Below, in pieces: positions 1 through 4,941 of a stretch of DNA of 6,084 nt (the first letter of the stretch is position 1; the number at the start of each line of letters is the position of its first letter). This DNA is from Candidatus Izemoplasmatales bacterium. GTDB lineage: Bacteria > Bacillota_I > Bacilli_A > Izemoplasmatales > Hujiaoplasmataceae. The DNA lies in NCBI GenBank assembly GCA_028694875.1, contig JAQVKB010000073.1:1-6084 (forward strand). Direction: 5' to 3'. The notes under the pieces were generated by a model. That model worked only from the letters and a program-made list of their open reading frames with translations. It was not told where the DNA came from and searched no databases. Made by a program: the position numbers and the translations under genes.

Positions 1-1079
1 TTATGCATGTATCCCGTGAACACCATTTCTTTCATTGCCGCATTGAAATAAGGATCATGCGTCGAAAAAGATAGGTAGTCGTTTTGAGTGTACACATATT
101 CTCGAGGATCGGATTGATGTGCTTGCATGGTACGATATGCCCATGGCTCCGTGATGAAATCAAATTGATCATAGTTTTCATTGTAAAAGACGAAATTCAT
201 GGCAAGTTCTCGACGAACGATGAGTTGTTCCAGAAATGCTTCTTTCAGTTGTTCGTCCGCATCGAGGTTTCGGATGGACAACGCGATTTCAACCGGAGAG
301 ATTTGACCGAAATGAAGATACATCGACAAATGGCTGGTGATATCTACAGAGGGGTCTGAGGAGTCTTTATAATGTGCGAAATTCTTCATGAAAACGGCGA
401 GGTGCTTCTTCGCCGAGATATATCCGCCTTGATAAAAGCGACTTTTTAATACGGTATGATTGAGGGAGTTCGGACATTCCATCGCGGACCCATCAATTTG
501 GGAAGAAGAAGTCGAAACTTTGAGTGAAGGTAAGGAAGCTTCTTGAAGAAACTCATCTCGAAGTCTATTGATTTTGGGTCGTAACGTATAGGCTCCATAC
601 TCGAGTTTCTCGGATGCTATTCGAACTGGAACCACCACATCACTTTCCACGGAATACAAATCAGGATGTGCTGGTTTTTCCAATATCGCTTGATAAACAT
701 GTTTTCGCCACAAACGTTGAATTCGTAAATAGCCGAGGTCAAACACAATGGCATCGGCATTTTCAATCCACGAAAGAATTCCAACATCCGGTTCGGACTG
801 CTGGAATACGACGGAAATTCCTAGTTTTTGAAGGGAAGAAAAAGTTTCCTTCAGTCCTTCCAGCATAAAGGCATAATGTCGTTGATTTGCCCCTGGATAT
901 TGAGATGTCAGTCCAAAATAGACATACAGAGGAAGGTTTCGTTCGTTGGCCAAGTGAATGGCATGGATTAACGCATGATTGTATTCAACTCGTTGACTTT
1001 GTTGCATCCAATAGAGAATATATACCCCATGATGGGACTGATCCTTATGGATCAGGTGTTGAATTCGCTTTTCCAACAA
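1..1079 (-). CDS. phr: Class II deoxyribodipyrimidine (CPD) photolyase, 3' end cut by window edge
   Basis: Flavoenzyme that uses blue or near-UV light and FADH- to split cyclobutane pyrimidine dimers in DNA. Translating the minus strand from TTG 1079 gives 359 open codons to the left edge. Class II hallmarks are visible in order: an N-terminal Rossmann segment YWMQQSQRVEYNHAL (about residues 23-37), LGYLRIQRLWR (115-125), FYQGGYISAKKHLAVF (215-230), YLHFGQISP (254-262), QLIVRRELAMNFVFYNENY (285-303) and HDPYFNAA...EMVFTGYMH (341-359). Family members are usually about 440-480 residues, so roughly 90-110 C-terminal residues, including the expected RMYW segment, lie outside. No frameshift is seen. 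An in-frame TGA at 1083-1085 rules out a longer protein. The position where class II enzymes normally have the middle Trp of the electron-transfer chain appears to be Phe345. It is divergent from the tRNA-Gly unit. The class assignment is firm; repair activity is inferred. Confidence 0.93.
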   Translation of the reverse strand, partial: MLEKRIQHLIHKDQSHHGVYILYWMQQSQRVEYNHALIHAIHLANERNLPLYVYFGLTSQYPGANQRHYAFMLEGLKETFSSLQKLGISVVFQQSEPDVGILSWIENADAIVFDLGYLRIQRLWRKHVYQAILEKPAHPDLYSVESDVVVPVRIASEKLEYGAYTLRPKINRLRDEFLQEASLPSLKVSTSSSQIDGSAMECPNSLNHTVLKSRFYQGGYISAKKHLAVFMKNFAHYKDSSDPSVDITSHLSMYLHFGQISPVEIALSIRNLDADEQLKEAFLEQLIVRRELAMNFVFYNENYDQFDFITEPWAYRTMQAHQSDPREYVYTQNDYLSFSTHDPYFNAAMKEMVFTGYMH

Positions 1080-1088
1080 AACTCATCA

Positions 1089-1095
1089 CCTCCTT
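1089..1095 (-). promoter_or_regulatory. Ribosome binding site of the photolyase gene
   Basis: On the minus strand AAGGAGGTGATGA is a near-perfect complement of the 3' end of 16S rRNA. GGAGG ends 9 bases before TTG 1079 and 12 before the next TTG at 1076. With the stop codon at 1083-1085 this fixes the start at one of the two TTGs, and 1079 is preferred on spacing. Confidence 0.85.
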
Positions 1096-1102
1096 GAATA
1101 CG

Positions 1103-1111
1103 ATTGTATCA
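1103..1111 (-). promoter_or_regulatory. Extended -10 promoter for the photolyase gene
   Basis: The minus strand reads TGATACAAT, a TGn extension plus a five-of-six match to TATAAT. No good -35 box is seen at 16-18 bases. Transcription would start near 1096, giving a leader of only about 17 bases that begins at the ribosome binding site. Assigned by pattern only. Confidence 0.45.
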
Positions 1112-1173
1112 TGAAGTCGCACATTCAAATCGCACAATGCCGAAAAAAGTTTTCTCCTTTCGGTAGAAAATAG

Positions 1174-1202
1174 TTGAAAAATACAGCATCATCATATACA
1201 AT
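1174..1202 (+). promoter_or_regulatory. Sigma-A type promoter of the tRNA-Gly gene
   Basis: TTGAAA (1174-1179) and TACAAT (1197-1202) are separated by exactly 17 bases, and each matches the vegetative consensus at five of six positions. Transcription would start near 1209, about 14 bases upstream of the mature tRNA 5' end, leaving a short leader for RNase P to remove. Confidence 0.75.
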
Positions 1203-1222
1203 ATATATTGCTAACGAAAGTT

Positions 1223-1296
1223 GCAGGTGTAGTTTAATGGTAAAACATCTGCTTGCCATGCAGATGATGGGGGTTCGATTCCCCTCGCTTGCTCCA
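1223..1296 (+). tRNA. tRNA-Gly (anticodon GCC)
   Basis: A complete 74-base cloverleaf. The acceptor stem is GCAGGTG (1223-1229) with CGCTTGC (1286-1292), including two G-U pairs. The D arm contains AATGGTAAAAC. The anticodon stem is TCTGC/GCAGA around loop TTGCCAT, placing anticodon GCC at 1255-1257, which reads GGC and GGT glycine codons. The T arm is GGGGG-TTCGATT-CCCCT. The discriminator is T1293, as expected for bacterial tRNA-Gly, and CCA is encoded at 1294-1296. It has its own promoter and terminator and so is a single-gene unit. Its proximity to a glycine-producing tdh-kbl pair is probably chance. Confidence 0.97.
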
Positions 1297-1309
1297 TGAT
1301 GTTCCAAAT

Positions 1310-1343
1310 AAGCATTCGATTTGATTTATCGAATGCTTTTTTT
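1310..1343 (+). terminator. Intrinsic terminator of the tRNA-Gly unit
   Basis: Perfect 11-bp stem AAGCATTCGAT (1310-1320) / ATCGAATGCTT (1328-1338), loop TTGATTT, followed by a T run through 1343. It begins 14 bases after the CCA end. It separates the tRNA from the esterase gene downstream. Confidence 0.93.
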
Positions 1344-1414
1344 GTTTCTAAGCCGAATTGATTTTGAGTATCTTCTGATGGCGAATCCTTTTCAGTTACG
1401 TTGAAGGGTTCCTA

Positions 1415-1423
1415 TGGTATAAT
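1415..1423 (+). promoter_or_regulatory. Extended -10 promoter of the esterase gene
   Basis: TGGTATAAT is a perfect -10 hexamer (1418-1423) with the TGn extension. No convincing -35 box is present at the right distance; TTGAAG at 1401 is too close. Transcription would start near 1430, giving a leader of about 70 bases before ATG 1502. The stretch 1344-1414 between the tRNA terminator and this promoter shows nothing else. Confidence 0.65.
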
Positions 1424-1448
1424 AAATACAACAATCATCGTTGTTAAC

Positions 1449-1471
1449 TTGAGACTCATCCGCGTTCTCAA
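1449..1471 (+). promoter_or_regulatory. Hairpin in the 5' leader of the esterase mRNA
   Basis: TTGAGA (1449-1454) and TCTCAA (1466-1471) form a perfect 6-bp stem with an 11-base loop. AAC and GTT outside the stem could extend it past a one-base bulge. A second, weaker inverted repeat AACAA (1430-1434) / TTGTT (1441-1445) lies at the predicted transcription start. Either could be an operator or mRNA structure. No T run follows, so it is not a terminator, and no known riboswitch class is recognised. Confidence 0.3.
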
Positions 1472-1501
1472 CGTTTCATAGAAGATTAGGAGGAACATTA
1501 T

Positions 1502-2425
1502 ATGAGCAAAAAGCATTATGAGCTTGACCCTGAACTTCAATCCTTATCCTATTTGAGGATGCCACAAAATGTCTTTTTGATTGCCCTCTCGAATCTTTTG
1601 GTGAAATTTCTTTATCGACTCGAGAAACCAAAAAATGGAGTAGTAGAAAAACGATTGTGGATTCGTACCCGTGATGGTAACAGAATTCCAGTCGATTTTT
1701 TGAAGCCGAGTCAAAAAAAATCGGATTCGGCGATGCTTTACTTTCCTGGTGGCGGATATATGATGAATGGAACCCATTTACACAAACGTACGCTGATGGG
1801 GATCGTGGAAGAATTGGGTTGTGTTGCTTTCATGGTGAATTACCGTTTGGCCCCGAAGTGGCCATTTCCAACCGCACTATATGATGCCGTTGATGTCTAT
1901 TCGTACATCGTTGATCATGCGAGTGAATTTGGAATTAATCCAAAACGGTTGATCCTGGGTGGCGACAGCGCTGGAGGAAATTTGAGTGCCGGAACCGCGT
2001 TATCGCTTCTAGATCAAGGGAAGAATATGCCCATCGCGTTGATGATGATTTATCCAGCACTCGTAGAACGTATGGATACGCCCTCTAGACAAAAATTTGA
2101 AGACACACCAATGTTGAATACTCCTCTTCTCACTTTCATCAGCAAACACTATTATCGCAATGGAGTTGATGAACTTCATGATTATGCATTCCCTGAAAGC
2201 CATCCTCGTCTTGATGAATTGCCACCGATGTTTATCGAAGTCGCAGAACTCGATCCACTTCATGATGATGGGACGATTTTCGCTTCGAAGTGCAAAGCAC
2301 TCGGAAATGACGTGACACTTCGAGAAGTGATGCACGCACCGCATGGATTTGATGCCATGACGAAATCACGTACTGTTCAAGAAAGCTTGCTTGCTCGTAA
2401 ATCATTTCTTTCACGATTTCTATAA
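1502..2425 (+). CDS. Alpha/beta hydrolase, HSL-type (family IV) esterase with PGGG oxyanion motif
   Basis: A 307-residue, probably cytoplasmic carboxylesterase-like enzyme. It starts at ATG 1502, 8 bases after AGGAGG (1488-1493). The catalytic core is clear: nucleophile Ser156 in GDSAGG (154-159), acid Asp251 in DPLHDDG (251-257) and His281 in HAPHGF. YRLAPK (114-119) and the following F-P-A-L-D pattern are typical of the hormone-sensitive-lipase family. The oxyanion motif, normally HGGG, reads PGGG (82-85, within LYFPGGGYM). The N-terminal part (about 1-40) is cap-like, with a hydrophobic stretch around residues 23-39 that is not a signal peptide. Length is normal for the family. The gene is monocistronic, with its own promoter and a terminator shared with the converging regulator gene. 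Family is confident; substrate (short-chain ester, lactone or acetylated compound) is unknown. Confidence 0.9.
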   Translation: MSKKHYELDPELQSLSYLRMPQNVFLIALSNLLVKFLYRLEKPKNGVVEKRLWIRTRDGNRIPVDFLKPSQKKSDSAMLYFPGGGYMMNGTHLHKRTLMGIVEELGCVAFMVNYRLAPKWPFPTALYDAVDVYSYIVDHASEFGINPKRLILGGDSAGGNLSAGTALSLLDQGKNMPIALMMIYPALVERMDTPSRQKFEDTPMLNTPLLTFISKHYYRNGVDELHDYAFPESHPRLDELPPMFIEVAELDPLHDDGTIFASKCKALGNDVTLREVMHAPHGFDAMTKSRTVQESLLARKSFLSRFL

Positions 2426-2452
2426 AAAAAAGGACTCCAGGGTCCTTTTTTT
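2424..2452. terminator. Bidirectional intrinsic terminator between convergent genes
   Basis: The 11-bp stem AAAAAAAGGAC (2425-2435) / GTCCTTTTTTT (2442-2452) has a 6-base loop TCCAGG. Its A and T runs make a T tract on either strand, so it can stop the esterase transcript and the regulator transcript. Both stop codons, TAA 2423-2425 and TAA 2453-2451 on the minus strand, overlap its ends. Confidence 0.9.
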
Positions 2453-3629
2453 ATTGGCTGAGTGTTTTCTTTCGATATTCGAGTGGCGTTAATCCCATCT
2501 GTTTTTTAAAGACTTCGGTAAAGTAACTTTGGGAACAATACGATAACGAAGAAGCAATTTCCGCAATCGGCATTTTGGTGTATCGAATCAAGTTTTCGGA
2601 TTCTTTGATTTTTCGATTTTGAATATACGTTTGAAGAGAAATCCCGATTTCTTTGCTGAAGAGTTGAGAGAGATATGGGCGACTCAACTTGACGTATTTC
2701 GCGATGTCTTCGAGCGACAGTGGATCGTGTACATGTTTATCGATATAATTGACGGCTTTTTTAATTGATTTTGAGTACTTATCATTATGGATTTCTTTTT
2801 CGATTTGGTTACAATAACCAAGTACCATTTTTTTGAATGTCGCTACAAAATCAGAAGGAGTGGTTAATCCTTCGGCGAGTGAAATCATCGTCGAACCGAC
2901 AGAGGCAGTTTCCAAAAAATCCAATCCGGTATCTACCGCTACTTTCCCTAGAAGGGCAGAGAGCGAAATCAAATTGTATAAATTTTGTTTGGGTTGTGAG
3001 GAATAGAACTGATGATACAACACTTGCTTCTGAAACAAGCGTTCAACTTGCTTCAAATCGCCTTTCCGGATGGCATCGGCATAAAGACCAATCTCATCGT
3101 AAGTTTTTCTCAGGATGTTTTCTCGTGGCTCATCAAGGATGATTGGTTGTTGATAATCATCGCCTTCCACAGATGCAATAATTACGTATTTTTGTGCCAC
3201 GATGTCGGAAGAGGATTGTTGGATGTTCGTAATCGTATAAAAGAACAAAGATAGGTATTCCGAAAACTCAAACTGATTCAATCTTGGAATCAAATTGAGA
3301 AAGTCAGTGATGGTAGAAATGGAATGCATCGAGTAAAAGGAGAAGTACCGATAGTTCTCTGTGACGAGAGGTCTTGCGGATATGACTGGTCCAATCAGTA
3401 TCGAAGTCGTTTGTGAATCAACTTCTGTTTGAAACAAACCATATAATTCCAAAGAATTATAAGAAATCATTGTGACAAGATTAGTGGAGGGTTTCCAATC
3501 AGATAAAAAAGACAGAATCGAAATGTCGTCGATTTTCTTTGCTTCATAAGTAGAAAAAATAATCTTTTTTTCTTGAAACACGACCGTTGAGATTCCCGAA
3601 TAACGATGAAATAGGGAAATGGTTGTCAA
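2451..3629 (-). CDS. AraC-family transcriptional regulator with large N-terminal domain
   Basis: DNA-binding regulator of about 392 residues from TTG 3629 (417 if read from ATG 3704). The last 105 or so residues form a double helix-turn-helix of the AraC/XylS type: the first around SLEDIAKYVKLSRPYLSQLF, the second AEIASSLSYCSQSYFTEVFK, followed by the family signature GLTPLEYRK near the C-terminus. The roughly 285-residue N-terminal part has no family I can name with certainty; it loosely resembles the sensory halves of other large Bacillota AraC regulators and has no membrane segment. I prefer TTG 3629 because AAGGA (3641-3637) precedes it by 7 bases, ATG 3704 has no ribosome binding site, and a perfect extended -10 lies between them. 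It is divergent from tdh-kbl, which makes that operon its likely target. The ligand is unknown. Confidence 0.9.
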   Translation of the reverse strand: MTTISLFHRYSGISTVVFQEKKIIFSTYEAKKIDDISILSFLSDWKPSTNLVTMISYNSLELYGLFQTEVDSQTTSILIGPVISARPLVTENYRYFSFYSMHSISTITDFLNLIPRLNQFEFSEYLSLFFYTITNIQQSSSDIVAQKYVIIASVEGDDYQQPIILDEPRENILRKTYDEIGLYADAIRKGDLKQVERLFQKQVLYHQFYSSQPKQNLYNLISLSALLGKVAVDTGLDFLETASVGSTMISLAEGLTTPSDFVATFKKMVLGYCNQIEKEIHNDKYSKSIKKAVNYIDKHVHDPLSLEDIAKYVKLSRPYLSQLFSKEIGISLQTYIQNRKIKESENLIRYTKMPIAEIASSLSYCSQSYFTEVFKKQMGLTPLEYRKKTLSQ

Positions 3630-3636
3630 TAATTGA

Positions 3637-3641
3637 TCCTT
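3637..3641 (-). promoter_or_regulatory. Ribosome binding site supporting TTG start of the AraC-family gene
   Basis: The minus strand reads AAGAAGGATCAATTATTG: AAGGA sits 7 bases before TTG 3629. By contrast, the 16 bases before ATG 3704 (AACTAAATAGTAAATC) contain no Shine-Dalgarno sequence. A second purine-rich run, AGGTGATG at 3657-3650, has no standard start codon at a suitable distance. Confidence 0.6.
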
Positions 3642-3663
3642 CTTAATATCATCACCTAAAACT

Positions 3664-3672
3664 ATTATATCA
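3664..3672 (-). promoter_or_regulatory. Extended -10 promoter of the AraC-family gene
   Basis: The minus strand reads TGATATAAT, a perfect -10 with TGn extension, and no strong -35 is seen. Transcription would start near 3657, about 28 bases before TTG 3629 and downstream of ATG 3704, so a message from this promoter could not use the ATG. As coding sequence it would require two consecutive ATA codons. Confidence 0.6.
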
Positions 3673-3718
3673 TGGATTTTTTGTAAAAGAAACGAGAAGC
3701 ACATGATTTACTATTTAG

Positions 3719-3770
3719 TTCATGAAAGGACTGTTTTCATGAAAATGGAAATGCGTTTGTTTTCATCGAA
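3719..3770. promoter_or_regulatory. Three TTCAT(C)GAA palindromes, candidate operator sites
   Basis: TTCATGAA at 3719-3726 and 3736-3743, and TTCATCGAA at 3762-3770, lie between the divergent regulator and tdh promoters. Centre-to-centre distances are about 17 and 26.5 bases. The third site falls about 41-49 bases upstream of the predicted tdh transcription start, where an activator contacting RNA polymerase would bind. The assignment is inferred from position and repetition. The same octamer also occurs by chance inside the photolyase gene at 385-392. Confidence 0.35.
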
Positions 3771-3795
3771 AAACCGCGCTGAAAGAAGTTCGTTG

Positions 3796-3804
3796 TGCTA
3801 TAAT
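3796..3804 (+). promoter_or_regulatory. Extended -10 promoter of the tdh-kbl operon
   Basis: TGCTATAAT has a perfect -10 hexamer (3799-3804) plus the TGn extension. The expected -35 region (around 3776-3781, GCGCTG) does not resemble TTGACA, consistent with a promoter that needs an activator. Transcription would start near 3811, giving a leader of about 45 bases with no terminator or recognisable riboswitch. Confidence 0.6.
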
Positions 3805-3835
3805 CGAAGTGGATGAAAGCGTTTTTAGCTTGCGC

Positions 3836-3843
3836 GGAGGAGG
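3836..3843 (+). promoter_or_regulatory. Ribosome binding site of tdh
   Basis: GGAGGAGG ends 12 bases before ATG 3856, a slightly long spacing. No other start codon lies between it and 3856. The next in-frame ATGs (3892 and 3895) have only a weak TTGGAA upstream, so 3856 is preferred. Confidence 0.75.
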
Positions 3844-3855
3844 ACTCAAGAAAAA

Positions 3856-4941
3856 ATGAGCAATCAACACATCGATCAACCCTTTTTGGAAATGATGGCC
3901 GTGGTCAAAGACAAACCGGAAGAAGGATTTCATTACGTTAAGAAATCGATTTCGACCAGTTTAGAACCCCATGAAGTGCTCATCAAAGTATTAACCGCAT
4001 CTTTTTGCGGAACAGACTACCATATTTATTCTTGGGATGAGTGGAGTCAAAAACGTCTCAAACTTCCACTCACAGTAGGTCATGAATTTAGTGGAGAAAT
4101 TATCAAAAAAGGCAGTGCAGTGACTCGTGTCGAACTCGGAGACATCGTGAGTGCTGAAACGCATATCATCTGCGGTGAATGTGAATTCTGCTTACGTGGG
4201 GAAGGTCACATCTGTAAGAACACGAAAATCATCGGAGTCGATACTGATGGATGTTTCGCACGTTATGTCAAAATTCCCGAAGCGAATTGCTTCATTAATG
4301 ACAAGAGCATGAATATGCACCATCTCTCGGTTCAAGAACCTCTTGGAAACGCCGTCCACACCATGTCTCATTTTGATGTTCGAGGAAAAGATGTCGCGAT
4401 TTTGGGGTGTGGACCGATTGGGCTTATGGGTGTAGATGTCGCCAAGGCTCTAGGTGCGAAAAAGGTCATTGCCATCGAAGTCAATGATTATCGTCGCAAT
4501 TTGGCCAAACGAATCGGGGCAGATTTGGTCATCAATCCCAAAGAAGAGGACGTAATCCAAACCGTTCTGAATGCGACAAACGGCGTGGGCGTCGATGTGA
4601 TTGGCGAGTTTTCAGGGAATAAGACAGCGATTGAACAAGCTTTTAAATATTTGAAGCCAGGCGGCGGAATCTCCATGTTAGGAATCCCCTCCAAACCCAT
4701 CGAACTCGATTTTGCAAATGACATCGTTTTCCGAGGTGTCAGCATCTATGGCGTTGTAGGTCGAAGAATATATGATACATGGTATCAAGTCAAAGAGTTG
4801 ATTCACTCTGGAAAACTTCATCTCGACCAAATTATTACTCATGAGTTTCCACTTTCAGATATTTTAATCGCAGCGAAAACCATGGGAGAACGCAATTGTG
4901 GCAAAATCATATTAATTCCGGGAGATGAGATCATTGGCTAA
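3856..4941 (+). CDS. tdh: L-threonine 3-dehydrogenase
   Basis: Cytoplasmic, zinc-dependent medium-chain dehydrogenase that oxidises L-threonine with NAD+ to 2-amino-3-oxobutyrate. The 361-residue product has the catalytic zinc set Cys51 (CGTD), His76-Glu77 (GHE) and Glu161 (QEPLGNAVHT), and the structural zinc cysteines 106, 109, 112 and 120 (CGECEFC...C). These are offset by a constant 9 from the Pyrococcus enzyme as I remember it. The NAD-binding motif is GCGPIG (184-189). Features that separate Tdh from other MDR enzymes are YSWDEWSQ (58-65), ETHIICG (101-107), NTKIIGVDTDGCFARY (122-137) and GRRIYDTWYQV (302-312). The N-terminus is about a dozen residues longer than E. coli Tdh. It is the first gene of an operon; its last codons overlap kbl. 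Divergent from an AraC-family gene, its probable regulator. Confidence 0.96.
   Translation: MSNQHIDQPFLEMMAVVKDKPEEGFHYVKKSISTSLEPHEVLIKVLTASFCGTDYHIYSWDEWSQKRLKLPLTVGHEFSGEIIKKGSAVTRVELGDIVSAETHIICGECEFCLRGEGHICKNTKIIGVDTDGCFARYVKIPEANCFINDKSMNMHHLSVQEPLGNAVHTMSHFDVRGKDVAILGCGPIGLMGVDVAKALGAKKVIAIEVNDYRRNLAKRIGADLVINPKEEDVIQTVLNATNGVGVDVIGEFSGNKTAIEQAFKYLKPGGGISMLGIPSKPIELDFANDIVFRGVSIYGVVGRRIYDTWYQVKELIHSGKLHLDQIITHEFPLSDILIAAKTMGERNCGKIILIPGDEIIG
4920..4924 (+). promoter_or_regulatory. Ribosome binding site of kbl inside the tdh 3' end
   Basis: GGGAG (4920-4924) lies 9 bases before TTG 4934 but directly abuts the in-frame ATG 4925, leaving no spacing for that codon. This favours TTG 4934, giving N-terminus M-A-N-L-D-Y-L, and couples kbl translation to the end of tdh. 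Confidence 0.65.

Noticed and set aside
84..1114. Three plus-strand open frames (84-359, 614-868, 887-1114)
   Set aside because: They lie wholly or mostly opposite the photolyase gene, whose minus-strand frame is continuous and full of family motifs. The three show no recognisable domain.
1223..1296. tRNA-Gly as an integration site for a mobile element
   Set aside because: No integrase gene, no second copy of the tRNA 3' end and no shift to foreign-looking genes on either side in this window.
1125..1307. 60-residue minus-strand open frame containing EGNRTPI
   Set aside because: It is the antisense of the tRNA-Gly gene and its promoter. This peptide pattern is a familiar artefact of translating tRNA genes backwards, and no ribosome binding site is present.
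1544..2414. Minus-strand open frames opposite the esterase gene
   Set aside because: Shadow frames of a clearly coding plus-strand gene; no ribosome binding site or recognisable motif.
2837..3254. Two overlapping plus-strand open frames opposite the AraC-family gene
   Set aside because: Shadow frames of the regulator's coding sequence; they also overlap one another in different frames.
3427..3461. Adjacent perfect inverted repeats GTTTG-AAA-CAAAC and TATAATTC-CAAA-GAATTATA
   Set aside because: They lie inside the regulator coding sequence, which continues through them without disruption. There is no T run for termination and the position suggests chance in AT-rich codons.
3805..3855. Possible glycine or threonine-sensing riboswitch or T-box ahead of tdh
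   Set aside because: The predicted leader is only about 45 bases, with no terminator stem and no conserved T-box or glycine-aptamer elements.
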